Of a stretch of DNA of 64,000 nucleotides, positions 1 through 11,702 are shown one piece after another; position 1 is the stretch's first letter; each line of letters opens with the position of its first letter. The stretch is from assembly GCA_036250225.1 (NCBI GenBank), contig JAPZLL010000007.1, forward strand, positions 682,001-746,000. The letters run 5' to 3'. The notes beneath the pieces are model-generated. The model was given only the letters and a program-made list of their open reading frames with translations, was not told where the DNA came from and did no database searches. The stretch comes from Cercophora sp. LCS_1 (taxonomy: Eukaryota; Ascomycota; Sordariomycetes; Sordariales; Lasiosphaeriaceae). Both the position numbers and the translations under genes were made by a program.

Positions 1-556
1 GCACCCCGAACTTTTAAAAAAAAGCCGTTGACGGATCTTGGGGATTGCCGGTGGTGGAGCTTAAATAAAAAACCCTACTTTTTGCTTGCTCTGCTAGGTA
101 GACTGTTCCTTCACCGGATTGCGAGCTGGTGGACCCCCCACCTGCATGACCTGCCCATCTCAAGTGCTCAGGAACATCCCGGGTGGCGATTCTTGTGAGC
201 GGAATCCTCCTGCGATCAAGGTATCCGTCGAAAAATTTTCACCCACCACCGGGTTCGCCGTAGTGTCCGTCCAGCGACGGATGATCACCTCTTTTGAATG
301 CCGAAAGGAGGCCCGCGACGCAAAGTGATTTCACACGTCGTTTCTCTCATTCGCTGTCACCACCTCTAATGTTCCTGCGCCCATCACACCACCATCACGA
401 CGTAAACACCCCCTTTTCGGATACCAAGTCGCGACAGTAACGTGCTAAACCCCCACGCGATCACCAAAAAGTACGACGTCACATCGCATTGCGTACTACA
501 TTATTGTAATCGATATCTCGTTATCATACAAGCCGCATATCGCTTGAAACTCAAAA
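1..556. other. No gene seen (downstream flank of the sugar transporter)
   Basis: No splice-supported or family-recognisable frame is visible. The only open frame of note (119-328, +, 69 codons) has no recognisable motif. The right end, 480-556, is AT-richer and probably holds the 3' untranslated end of the minus-strand transporter that stops at 557. Confidence 0.5.
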
Positions 557-2223
557 TTATACCCGCTCTTCGACCTTGACGTTTCCCGTCTCGTCGCTGC
601 TCTTGATGTTCACCCTCTCCTTCTCGCGCATAACCCAGCTTCGGCTTTGCCTTGGGTTCACTCTCTCCAAATACATGGTGTCGATCTCTTCCAACCCGCG
701 ATCCTTACTCTCGATCACCATGAAGTAAACAATTACCACCAGCGCGGCGCAGCAGAACGCAAACACCAGACCGTAGAGGTAGTCGATCGAGTCCGTGATG
801 AAACGTGTGAAGAAAGAAAGCATGAAGTTCCAGAACCAGTTGCTTGCCGTCGCAAACGCCATGGCAGGCGCGCGGTACTTGGCAGGATACAGCTCTGCAA
901 CAACAGCCCAAACCAGCGGTCCCCACGTCGTCGCGAAGGCGGCGATGAAGATGCATGAGAAGGCAATCAGCACGGCGCCAGCAGACTCCGAGTTGGCGGG
1001 GTTCTCGAGGTCGAGCGCAAAGTGGCCGACGAACGAGTAGACCAAGAAGCACATCATCATGACGAGAGCGCCCGTGATCAAGGCACGTCGGCGACCGCAG
1101 TACTTGACGACTGCAAGGCCCCCGAAAGTGCAGACGACGTTGACCGAGCCCAGGATGATTTGCGTGACGTACGAGTCCGAAATACCCGTGGACCTGAAGA
1201 TGGTGGTGCCGTAGTAGAAGAAGAAGTTGACACCCGTGAGCTGCTGACCGGACTGGAGGAGTATACCCAGGATGGTGCGGTACAGCATGCGGTCGTTGCG
1301 GAAAAAGATCTGGTACCACCTGGTGTCGGCGCCAGCGCGTTCCTCCTCCAGCTTCTCGCGGATATCGGCAATCTGAATGTTGACCGACTCGTGATTCTTG
1401 TCAACGCCCGCAAGAGACGCAATGGTCTCGCGGGCTCGCTCTTCCTGGCCATTGCGGTAATCGTACCGAGGGGATTCGGGGAGGGCCCAGATGCCAGCGC
1501 CGAGGATAATGGCCCAGGCGAACGAGATGCCGATGGTGATACGCCACGAGGCCGAGTTAGTCTTGGAATGTGTGCCATAGTTGACCATCTCGGACGTCCA
1601 AATGCCAAGCGTGATGAACAGTTGGTAGCACGAGATGAGCAGGCCTCGGATAATCGCAGGGGACGACTCGCCCTGGTACATGGGCACAACCACTGAGAGA
1701 GCGCCCATACCCATACCAGTCACAGCGCGACCACCGGTGAACTGACCCCAGTGATTCTTGGAAGAGATCTCGATGATGGTGCCGATGCAACTAAAGAGTG
1801 CCGAGACGCTAATCGCTTTACGACGGCCAAGGGAGTCGGCGATGTGACCGGCCACTAGAGATCCGACGAGAGCGCCGGCGGGAAGGAGACCAACCATGGC
1901 GCCCTGACGGGCTGCTCCGAATGTGTAGTTGCCGTGCCCGTCATGCTGGCCGAATCTCCGGGCAAAGTCTTCCATGTCGAAGAAGCCGGATATTTGACCG
2001 CTGGCGACCGGTTAGTCCAACGAATGCGAAGAGCTCAGTTGAGAAGCTGAAGATACCTGACATAGCCAAACATGAACCCGCCGATACTGGCAACGAGACC
2101 GAGGAAGCATGCCTTGAACGTGATCCTCTGCTCGGCCATGGCAGACGCGGCTGCCGGTGCCTCGCTAGAGGCATTGGACACCGACGAGCTGTCCGGCGTG
2201 GGCTCCATAATGTCGGTGCGCAC
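557..2223 (-). CDS. MFS hexose/sugar transporter, 2 exons
   Basis: A 12-TM plasma-membrane sugar porter predicted to import hexose by proton symport. Exons 2223-2057 and 2000-557 give 536 aa. The 56-nt intron (2001-2056) starts GTATCT, carries ACTAAC near its 3' end and ends CGCCAG. Splicing restores the first-helix motif FGYVSGQISGFFDM, which neither exon has alone. Other sugar-porter marks are GHIADSLGRRKA in the loop 2-3 region, PESPRY at the end of helix 6, QQLTGVNFFFYYG in helix 7 and WGPLVWAVVAELYP in helix 10. The usual PETKG ending is diverged to IESKDRGLEEID. A start at 2208 (MEPTPDSS) is also possible. The family is secure. The exact sugar, and whether it is a transporter or a glucose-sensor paralogue, cannot be told, though no long sensor-type C-tail is present. 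Confidence 0.9.
2001..2056 (-). other. Intron of the sugar transporter gene
   Basis: Donor GTATCT at 2056, branch-like ACTAAC, acceptor CCAG at 2001. Phase 2. Removing it joins the first transmembrane motif of the transporter, which supports the call. Confidence 0.88.
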
Positions 2224-5099
2224 TGAATCTGGGGTGCCTTAGTCCAAAACAGTTGACCTACGCTTCTTGAGATATCCTGTCCCGAGCTGATGTGTGTGAC
2301 GGATGGCAAAAGACGGGGAAGGAGATGGCACCAGTAAATAGTGACAAAACCGCAAAGCCAAAACCGTTGTGGAAGGGTGCGCGGGCTTCGAGATTTATCG
2401 GTTCCTGCCCTCATTACGTTTTCAGGAGTGGGACGTTCAACCTGGGTAACCACAACCCAGCACTCACGCGGCCCGAATCAGGTGCCCATCGTTGATGGCG
2501 ATGCGGCCGTGGGCAGGCGCCGAGCCGTTGACGCGGTGGAGAGGCGGAAGGTACCTTCCAGGTTAGGGGGGCGAGCAAGAGTAAGGCTCGCCCTCGCGGT
2601 TCTGTCAAGCCCGGCAGATGGAGGAGCAAGTGACTCCTCTCAAGGACCTATGGCCGCCTGCTCCCAGCCGTGCAGCGGCCGTTGGCCTTCAACCCCGCCA
2701 CGGAGCCACAAGAAGTCTCGGCGCTTCTGCCCGTCATCCTCGCTCGTCATTGGCCGTGTGACGTCGCCGGAAGCTTCAAGGGCGGGTCCGCAGAGCTAGT
2801 CGCCGCAGCTTGGCTGGGCCTAGGCGGAGCTACCAAATCCGTTGCAGCTCGCGAGGCATGGCTTGGCCCCAGCAACGGCACCACTGCTGAAACCGCCTCC
2901 TGCAAGGAACAGATGCCACAGCTAGCGTCCAGATCGCGCGGTCGACAAAACTTTGAATTGATTGCGGGTTCGATGGTCCCTCCAGTGATCTGCCCCTTTT
3001 GCTCTTGTTGCTTAGGCTTAGTGACGTCGTTGATGTGCCCCGCTACACGGCCCGATTGAGGCAACACAGCTGGGTCTTCATGATGTCAGAATTCCCACAA
3101 TGGAGATATCTCTCCGGAGGCTCCCGCGAGGGAATTAAAGGACGCAGTCCACACCCTGGACCCTGGATCAAAGCTCGACACCACCTGTCCTAGTGCCAGA
3201 CCGATGAGTGGCATCTCCAAAACCCGTCGAGCATGGAAATGGAGCACGCAGAATCTGCAAGCTCAGCACGCCATATCACCTCCACGAGCCTCGAGAACTC
3301 CAGCTCATTTGTAAGCAGAATATGACATGAGGTTGGCGAGATAGGGTGCATCAGGCCGTTAGAGACACGTGTTGTCGGAGTCCACTTCGAGCATCTCCGA
3401 CAGCGAACTGGCAACTTGGCAGTGGACACGGCAGCTATTTTGGAGCGCCATCTGCCGACATAATCCACGCTTATGGTAGCGCCAGAACAAGCAGCACCGA
3501 AGGATAGGAATAACAAGCGAATAGTAAGGCCTAGGATTCCATAGAAACGTGCTCTAGGGCAAGGAGGAAGAGAGCGACATCCCGACCCACGGAGCTGTCG
3601 CGGATAGCTCTATCCACTTATTCCATCTGCAGATGGGGTTCCCGAGCAGATCGGCTCCATTGCAGCCTCGTCGGTCCGAACGCATCCCATCTGCTATCGC
3701 CCGGTCGAGAGGGAGTATTCCACTTGGAACAACGACGGCGCGCGAGTCATCTTTTGTTGATTGAAGCCACGGCTTGAATCGCAGACAACTTTGTCCGGAT
3801 ATCAGGTATACGAACCACTGTGTCGCCAGCGCAGTATTGAAGATATCGAGCCGATACCAATTGAACGGGAGAGAATCACGATATCGAAGCCTAGCTTGAA
3901 TGTCCGCGATGAGAAAATGTGAGTGGAATCTGGCAAGAAAGTGCCAAAATTCCTGTCGCGCCTTCGAGGTGGGGCAAACGGCACTTCCCTTTGCGGGACT
4001 CTGCCCAATCAAAATTCGGGGACCCCGACAGCTTCGCCCCTCAACGCGTCCAGGTCGCGAATTTTCGTGTAAATCAGCAAGCCCCTCGTCCAAGCAAACG
4101 ACCAGCATTTAAGGAGGATGGGCCCTCCTTCGTCTCTTTCTTTCTTTCTTTCTCTTTCCTCTTGTTTTTGATTCTCTTTTTCCCCCTTTTTCTCTTTGTT
4201 TTTTATTCTCCTTTCTCTTTCTTTCTTTCTTTCTTTCTTTACCCACTTCACTACAGGCGCTGTCCAGTGGCAGACCCCCTGTATATTCCCCATCGTAGCG
4301 GATATCGACACCTCAAGCTAGGCCTTGGGCTCCGTCTGTCTGCAAGAGGGTGGGTTGCGTGGGCTGACCCCGCCAGGGGCATCCTGTTTCGACGCGGCCA
4401 GCTACCGAAGCCGTTCCACCTCCGCGGAGCTCTTCCCAACGTCCGCTACCCACCGCCGACAAGGCAGCGGCGTCACCGCCAAGATTCCCGCGTACCATTG
4501 CGGTGTTTCGTACCTCGAGGTAAGAGGGGAAGCAGGGGATGTACGACGGTGGTTGGTGAGGTGCATCTGGAGAAGAAGCCTGCCCATGGGCAACCAGTCT
4601 GGGGGAGCACATGAACCCCTCGGGGTAGAATACACGGCGCATGGCAGACATGCAGTTCGAGGGGGGGAGACGGCAAGGTCAAAGTGGACCAAGCACTGAC
4701 TTTTGAAACCTTGCGGGATTTCGGGATTTCCGAGGTGTCTTTTGGCCAGACGACTGCCCCTGGGCGCCCGCCGATATCTCACCGAGCACGATCAAGGAGC
4801 TGATGCTTTGGCCCGACTTCGGGTGTGGTATTTTCTGCATTGACGACTAGAGTAGGTCCTCCGGGTCCCCGACCAAACGAACGAGTCTCGGGGGCACGAA
4901 GACTGCATTCACCCTCTATAGGTGAACAACATCCCCGAAGTCTCCTGCCAATATCTCGAGCCTTGTATCACTTTTCGGATGTCCTAAACATCTCGACTTT
5001 GGCAGCCAACAAGCAAGCTCAAGCGCCAACAGCTGCGTCATCCATCCAGGCCACCTACTTTGTCCTCCCATCTCACAAGCACGGGGTTTTCGCGGGCGT
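2224..5099. other. Gene-poor interval; transporter promoter on the left
   Basis: Contains the upstream region of the minus-strand sugar transporter. I found no frame with a recognisable domain and no convincing intron chain. The longest minus-strand frames (3554-4108, 184 codons; 4313-4651, 112 codons; 3190-3516, 108 codons) have no family motif and compete with equally open shadow frames. A pyrimidine-rich tract lies at about 4124-4240. A small unrecognised gene could still be hidden here. Confidence 0.45.
4124..4240. repeat. Pyrimidine tract with (CTTT)n microsatellites
   Basis: About 115 nt almost purely of C and T on the plus strand, with perfect CTTT runs at roughly 4135-4151 and 4214-4240. 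It creates a spurious Phe/Leu/Ser-rich frame on the plus strand (3919-4614) that should not be taken as a gene. Confidence 0.85.
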
Positions 5100-5584
5100 T
5101 TAAACCGCAGTCGTGCTGCTTCCCACCGCTGACGTCGTCGTCGTCGGACAATCCGACTCGGTGTACCACATGAGTCCCCAGCCCTGAGCCATCTGTCCCT
5201 GGCAGCCTGGTCTCGTATAGCACAGTGTCGTAGTGAGTGGTTGGACAACAGCCCTGCTCGCTGTGCAGCCGCAGGGGATCACGGCGGCATCTGTTATTCG
5301 TTAGCAAGTGACCCGTTCCGTAGGCATTGATGACATACGATCCATCGTGGCAGCAGTCGTGGAGGGACAGTTAAACTCGCATCCCGTAGTGTGCCATATC
5401 GTCCTAGTAGGCTTGAAGGTGCATTCCGCAGGGAGTGATGTGGTCGTTGCTCGAGCCTCAATGGGGTTTGGGGCGCCCAGGACGGGAAGCACTCTGCTGT
5501 TGTCAGTCCGGGCTTCTTCAAGTGGGGTGGTGGGATTACATACCCTAGGGCCGCGACGGCGATAGCGCGGTGAATAAGACGCAT
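5100..5584 (-). CDS. Small secreted cysteine-rich protein (128 aa), 3 exons
   Basis: Not recognised as a named protein. Exons 5584-5544, 5493-5339 and 5290-5100. Intron 1 (5494-5543, 50 nt) begins GTATGT and has CTGAC; intron 2 (5291-5338, 48 nt) begins GTATGT, has TGCTAAC and ends AACAG. Phases agree across all three exons. The product starts with a classic signal peptide (MRLIHRAIAVAALGVLPVLG, cleavage likely before APNP) and has eight cysteines in the mature part, including IPCGCTAS, LCYTRPGC and YTESDCP, then a Thr/Ser-rich tail. Even cysteine number, short length and signal peptide suggest a disulfide-stabilised extracellular protein. The PCGC...GWG...TES-C layout resembles a widespread class of uncharacterised fungal secreted proteins (inference). 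An effector-like or cell-surface role is possible but unproven. An AATTATA element lies about 75 nt upstream of the start. Confidence 0.72.
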
Positions 5585-6760
5585 GTTTTGGTATTATCAG
5601 AGGTTCAGGTCACTGATTTCCAACATCACACCTCTCTGGGGACGGAGAGCGTCAATTATATCTTCACAAAACCCATCACCGACGGAAATTCCTACCAGAT
5701 ATCGGCAACCGGTCCGTCTCTCGTGTCTTTGGCGGTTTTGATTCCCATTCCTTCGTTCCTCGCTATTCTCAGGCAGCAGCAAATGTCCCTGTTTCCCCGC
5801 GCAACCTTTGCGATGCCATGGCCGGTTAATATGGCAGCGGGGAATATCTGCAGGTCAAGGTCGTACATGGTCATGAAATCGCCGGTTTCAATGTAACTTC
5901 ATCTATTATAACTCTTCCGGTGCTGTTTTTGGATGCAATTTTCTTTCCCTGTTGGGGTGCTGGGTTCGGTGGGCTTGGTGGTCCACACATTGGTGGTGAG
6001 ACCTAGGGAGCACGGATGATGCGCGATGGGAATCGAGACGCAGTGCCTGAATTCGGTGATGCGTGTGATAGCTATGCGCGTTTGAGATACGCTGCGACGG
6101 ATCCCTTCTTGTTGCGTTTTGTTGTACGCTGGTCGGTTTCTGGGCATGGAGCTTGCCAAAACCCAGACCAAGTTTGATCACGAAAGACATCAACCACATT
6201 CCCCTCCGCGCCAAAGGAGCTGGCTCCTACATGAATGAAAGATATATTTGTTAAACGGACCATTTTAAACCCCGTTTTCTCAAGTGCAGTCCTGCTCCAG
6301 AAGCATCCTCGACGTAATATCATGTTGTCATGTTGATGAACTCAAGCGAATGTCAAACGAAGAAAAACCCATCATACAAACAACACAAACAATACCACCA
6401 CGGGAAATATATTCCGTTCTAGCAACTAGGTATATTTTGCTTCGCCTCGCTGAATCTGTTCGCAGTGAGCACCAGCTTGGGTTCGCTACTTGTCGAAATT
6501 TGACATACGCCAAAATCCAAACGCTTAAACCCATCACAACAAAAACAACAATACGAGCTATCCAAATTCCAAACACACACATGCACCGCATTTGTGCATT
6601 GCATAAATTCATAGCCCAGATAGTTCACCTATCCAACTTATTGCCCGTATCTGGCATCGTCGCCTTGTCATTCGCATTTCCACATATTTCACAATTTGTG
6701 TACCAGTGATAAGTGCTGTTGACAATCGGGCTTTCAACAATCAGATCACATGATGTGTTA
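5585..6760. other. Intergenic; promoter of the secreted protein gene, no other gene seen
   Basis: Near 5655-5665 the minus strand reads GATATAATT, a TATA-like element for the gene starting at 5584. No recognisable coding signal was seen in the rest. Composition becomes more AT-rich towards the tRNA gene at 6761. Confidence 0.5.
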
Positions 6761-6860
6761 GTCACTTTGGCGGAGTGGTTAACGCGCTGCCCTGCTATAT
6801 CCTCGGATAAGTTGTAAGGCAGTTCCCTCGGGAGCACAGGTTCGAATCCTGTAGGTGACG
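6761..6860 (+). tRNA. tRNA-Ser(GCT) with a 19-nt intron
   Basis: Cloverleaf built by hand. Acceptor GTCACTT pairs with AGGTGAC (one G-T pair), discriminator G at 6860. The A-box is TGGCGGAGTGG and the B-box GGTTCGAATCC. The anticodon stem is CTGCC/GGCAG with loop C-T-GCT-A-A. The intron sits at the canonical 37/38 position, 6798-6816. The long variable arm (TTCCCTCGGGA region) is diagnostic of class II tRNA and supports serine. Anticodon GCT at 6794-6796 reads AGC/AGU. A T7 run at 6864-6870 is the Pol III terminator. Confidence 0.95.
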
Positions 6861-9131
6861 ACATTTTTTTGCCTCTCCACACAGTGTGTGTCACTCGTCC
6901 CACCGCGCGTCTGGAGGCGGTGAAACGAGGCTCTGTTCTATTTTTTGGCCTTAGGTTGCTCGTGTTCCTTGATGTGTTTGCAGGTGGCGGGTTTCTGCGA
7001 GGAGCTGTGGGATGCCATCATGTTGCGTCTTACGATTCGTGTCCAACTCGGCGACTGGTGTCCTCGGTTGTCTCCTGTGGTCATCATTGCTAAAAGGATC
7101 AGGTTGCCGTCTCCGGTAATGCTAGGTTTATGCTTTCCATGGTACAGGCCACTCAGAGCCCTTCGGGTTCACTTGCTCAACGTTGGCGCATCTCCACACC
7201 ATTGAGCATGGCAAACGTAAAGAACTCGTTACGTTCACTGCCTCTGGTGTGCTATGTTGAGACTCGTAGCTCATTCATAGTTCTTGCATATAAGTTTACA
7301 ACCTTGTGATGTTGCCGGACATGTTTGCACCTCTGATCTAGCATGTTTTCTGCATGCTGTAGATTAGACACAGGCACTCTTATGGGTTTCAACCTCCTCA
7401 TATATACGACATGCACCACACAACCGTCGGTATTCTTTCAAGCAACACAGATACAGTTTCGGTTCCGGCAAAGCGAGCAGTCATATCTGTTACAACCATG
7501 AAGTCGGTTTCGGAAATATATATTGTCAACAAAAAAACATCTGACGTATGACCTGATCAAGAGACATCCAAGCGTATGGGTTGAAGCAAAGCAGACAAAA
7601 CAAATACAAACGAGCGTACAAAATCAGCTTCTCATAGGGTTTCATGTAATACACACCACTGGGTTTTACTTGATGGAGGCATTGAGTCGAACACATGTTA
7701 TTGTCTCATAATATCGACGAAAATATTTCGAGGGGAATCCAGTTCCAAACATCTCACAACTAACACGGCAGAGAATAGAAACTCGAATGTACAGTCAATG
7801 CAAGTTCAAAAAAATGAATGGATCTATGAATTTTATGCGCTGTGGTTTAGCATAAAACAGACCAGGGCAAAGATATGTCAACACCAACGGTCAATCGAAG
7901 TCCAACCACCTCGGTGAATATCTTGACTAACTTAAAACCACCGGAGTTCAGCGAAGTCTAGTGTATTCATTTTCACGTGCACTTATATGACTGCATTATT
8001 CTCCCCCTCCCTGGTTTGCCACAGTCATACACTAAAGTTCAATGTTTGATCAGAATATAAATCATGATGATTTGAAATATAAACAACAACCTTGATTCGC
8101 CTTGACACCTAACTCACTCGGCCATTTTAAACTCACACAGGCCGCAATTGAAACCAAGCAAGTCAAAAGATGGCAACTCAAATGTCTTATCAAATTTTGA
8201 CATCGACAAACATGATAAGAAAGTCCGAACTTAAACATCACACATCGACCTTAATCCCATAACTCAATCACTACGCCTAGAGGAAACGATGAACGAGTTG
8301 ATGCGTTTCAGCTTATTGTAGCCACCCTGTCGAACAAGGTCGAGGGAGGGAGGGATGGACTCGGAAAAGTATCGAGTGACTCGTGACTTTATTCGCCACA
8401 CCGTCTGAGGATCGTCACTACCGCGAGATAAGTGCATATCACGGGAACAACATTTGCAAAGGTAACACACACGTGAACTCAATCATCACAATCACGACGG
8501 TGGCGGTGACTGGGAAACCTTATATGGCAAGCCTCCTTTCCGCCCGTTGACTGTATCACGACTTCAAAGTTTGCAGATCACTAAGGACATCAGACACTTG
8601 TGGATGCTGCCTCCTGTGAGAGCGCCACATGGAACCTAACGAGGGAAAGTCACAACGGTGGGTCACATGAACGGGTGCAAAGGAACAGACGCAGAGGCCC
8701 TCCTCAAGACGCGCCAAAGTCATAACCCCACCAAGACGGCACGAGACACAAGATGCCAAGATAAACAAGACGCGTCGCGTAGATAATCATCACAAGCAGA
8801 AGACGAGAGCAAAAGTTTGTGTTCAAAGCACCCTCCGATGGAGGGACCATCAATTATGTTGTGATATCAACCCAGCCCGAGACACCTTCCCCATATGGTA
8901 CAGCTGCGAAAAGCGCGACAGCAGAAGACCCAATTGCAAGAGTGAAAAAACCATTTCCCATGAGAGTCATCAATGAGGACGAACCAGCCCAGCCCAGAAC
9001 CCGCCAGATAGAGAGAAAACCACCACTTTCCCGATGCCGCTTCTTCTCCGTCCCCACACATGACATGTAGACATATGCAATGCAGAGGGGCTGGAGAGAA
9101 TCCATCATCACGTCGTGAAGATGTGCACCGC
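6861..9131. other. AT-richer gene-free interval
   Basis: About 2.3 kb between tRNA-Ser and histone H4. The stretch 7200-8300 is visibly richer in A/T and in short direct tracts than the rest of the window, and no frame longer than about 85 codons has any motif. No terminal repeats or transposase motif was seen. It may be an old decayed insertion next to the tRNA gene (inference) or ordinary spacer. The right end holds the H4 3' untranslated region. Confidence 0.45.
6864..6870 (+). terminator. Pol III T7 terminator of tRNA-Ser
   Basis: Seven consecutive T residues begin four nucleotides after the discriminator base, the normal Pol III stop. Confidence 0.9.
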
Positions 9132-9503
9132 TTAACCACCGAAACCGTAGAGGGTGCGGCCTTGTCGCTTGAGAGCGTAGACAACGTCGAGGGATGTGAC
9201 GGTCTTGCGCTTGGCGTGCTCAGTGTATGTGACGGCATCACGGATGACACCCTCGAGGAAGGACTTGAGAACACCGCGGGTCTCCTCGTAGATCACTGTG
9301 GGGGAACCGCATTAGCTTCCGGCAAGACAGAGTTGTGGTAAGGATCGGAACATACTGGCAGAAATACGCTTGACACCACCACGACGCGCCAGACGGCGGA
9401 TGGCGGGCTTGGTGATACCCTGAATGTTGTCGCGAAGAATCTTCCTGTGGCGCTTGGCACCGCCCTTTCCGAGGCCCTTGCCGCCCTTGCCGCGTCCAGT
9501 CAT
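9132..9503 (-). CDS. H4: Histone H4, 2 exons
   Basis: Core nucleosome histone. Exons 9503-9356 and 9295-9132 give 103 aa, the universal H4 length. The intron (9296-9355, 60 nt) has donor GTATGT, branch CTAAT and acceptor CCACAG, and splits the ATG codon of ISAMIYEE. The N-tail MTGRGKGGKGLGKGGAKRHR has the acetylatable lysines 5, 8, 12, 16 and methylatable K20. The protein ends in LYGFGG. It is transcribed divergently from H3 across a 1.6 kb shared upstream region, an arrangement common in filamentous ascomycetes that supports matched S-phase expression. Confidence 0.98.
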
Positions 9504-11139
9504 GTTGGATGTGTGTGGGGGTTTGTGAAGAAAGAAAGTGGTTTGTGTTGTGGTGGTTGAGCTTTGAGGCTGAAGACTTTGGTTGTGATGGTAAGAAAGT
9601 GGGAGAGAACGTGGGGAAGAGCGGCGGCTTAAGTACGGTGGGCGCGGGTTGGCGGGAATGCAAGGTAGCCGGTAAATCAGATCAGAGATCAGTGATTCGC
9701 AATTCTGGCACCAGCGTTTTCCTTGGCTGATTTTACCACGGCACAGGTCGCGCCTTGCAGGGGTAAGTTGCGTTCACGCGGGCTTGCCCCACTCCCAGTG
9801 TGGACAATGCGTTTTGGCATATTTTTTTTTTGATCCCCATCCCCAAGGCACAATTTTTGATTGGCTGATTTGCCAGGCAGAATAAGGCGCGCTAGGCTGG
9901 AATGCATCTTTCTGATGCTTCTCTCGCTCCCGCACCCTGCGACCTGGACACGGACCCACAGCACACGACATGATTTGGCTTTGAGTTGCGTTGTCGAGAT
10001 CCGCTTTGCACCGCGACCTGGAGCGCGTCGTGAGGCTGGGCTGAGCAATTCTGGACCGCGCAGACATGGGTGGTTGGGATTCACGCACCAAGTTGTGAGG
10101 AGTTTCGGATACAGGACACCAAGAGTCGCCGGATGCGGGTGATGCGGACATCCACATTGCCGTGGCGGGGGAGGAGTTGCATCATCGGCTTCCTTGTCCT
10201 GCTGACCAGACTCGACAGCATGTATTCGATAATTCACCGACTGTACCCTCCACAGTGGTCCCGCCACCTGTCTTGGACAGACTCGGAACTTTGCCTGGTG
10301 TACCTTTTTGATAGCAAGACTTGAGTTTGAGGATGGGATTCCCTAGCAATCAGAGCACTGTGACATCTCGGCCTTGCGGTCGTAAGGTTTCAGACTTTGC
10401 CGCGCAGGAATCCCAGATGGCCGCTCACAGAACCTGCTTTCCTGATCCTGCTGGAGAGATCGGGGTTGGTTGCCTCAGTGCGGATAAACTCGTATCACTG
10501 TCCTGTCATTCGGACTGCGACATACGAACAAAGTGAATAGCATCATCGCGAATAGTGTAGCATCCCATCTGTAGATTCTGCCGCATTCAAACCCCAGTCA
10601 CATCAAACGATTCTTGCGTGTTTCAAGTCTTTACGATTCGTCTGCGATGGACAGTACGTACCTTGCGGCCTTGCCTCTCGATACATTGTTGCGGCAATGT
10701 CAAGCGGTTAGCCAAGACAAAGTCTCCACGGTGGCCCTTGCGTTGTTACCGCGTTTTTTTGGGCCAATGGAAATTGAGGACGGGGAGGCGAGCCGTGCAA
10801 ACATGCAAAACCCCTCCAAAACTAAGCACGCTTTTGCCAGGAAAACCGACGCCCATTCTCCCCTGCAAACAGACCCCAGTTTTTGGCGCGCATCAACAAA
10901 AAAAAAAGGCAGGCGCAATCAGGCCCGCCCGCACAAAATCCCAGCGCACCTAATCAGCCGGCAACGTGACTCCGCCTGCAGCCTACTTAAACCTCCCACC
11001 CCCCACCTCCCACCACTTCCTTTCCTCTTTCAACACACACCACCAAGCCATATCCGCTTACCACTCAACCCACTTCTTCCATCAAACATCATCACGCACT
11101 TCGCGTCTCACAACCAAAACAACCCAACAAACATCAGCA
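9504..11139. promoter_or_regulatory. Shared divergent promoter region of H4 and H3
   Basis: 1.6 kb between two histone start codons. CCAAT boxes sit at 9860-9864 (minus strand, facing H4) and 10764-10768 (plus strand, facing H3). The H3 side has a CTTAAA element near 10985 and a C/A-rich leader up to the ATG. Short frames in the middle (for example 9689-10267, -) have no recognisable motif and I do not call them genes. Confidence 0.7.
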
Positions 11140-11702
11140 ATGGCTCGTACCAAGCAGACCGCTCGCAAGTCCACTGGTGGCAAGGCCCCGCGTAAGCAGC
11201 TTGCTAGCAAGGCTGCCCGCAAGTCCGCTCCCTCCACCGGTGGCGTCAAGAAGCCTCACCGCTACAAGCCCGGTACCGTCGCTCTTCGTGAGATTCGTCG
11301 CTACCAGAAGTCGACTGAGCTCCTCATCCGCAAGCTCCCCTTCCAGCGCCTGGTAAGTTTTGCATCGCCGTCGCGACGCGTCAATTGAACGCGATCGCGA
11401 CACCGCCCCGCAGCGAGTTCTCGCTAACGCGCCTTCCCCACGCAGGTTCGTGAGATTGCCCAGGACTTCAAGAGCGATCTCCGCTTCCAGTCCTCCGCTA
11501 TCGGCGCCCTTCAGGAGTCGGTCGAGTCTTACCTCGTCTCGCTCTTTGAGGACACCAACCTCTGCGCCATCCACGCCAAGCGTGTCACCATCCAGTCGGT
11601 ACGTGCATCTGCATCCCATTACATCCTTTGTGCCGCAATCACTAACAACCACTGCAGAAGGATATTCAGCTCGCTCGTCGCCTCCGTGGTGAGCGCAACT
11701 AA
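11140..11702 (+). CDS. H3: Histone H3, 3 exons
   Basis: Core nucleosome histone. Exons 11140-11352, 11446-11598 and 11658-11702 give 136 codons before the stop, the standard length. Introns are 11353-11445 (93 nt; GTAAGT...CGCAG with GCTAAC) and 11599-11657 (59 nt; GTACGT...TGCAG with ACTAAC), both phase 0. Tail motifs ARTKQTARKS, ARKSAPS and GGVKK carry K4, K9, K14, K27 and K36, so the K9 and K27 heterochromatin and Polycomb target sites are intact. It ends RRLRGERN. An in-frame open stretch before the ATG (from 10966) is untranslated leader, since H3 always starts MART. Confidence 0.98.

Noticed and set aside
3919..4614. A 231-codon plus-strand frame with a run of Phe/Leu/Ser like a membrane protein
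   Set aside because: The hydrophobic part is a translation of a CTTT microsatellite and pyrimidine tract, not a helix under selection.
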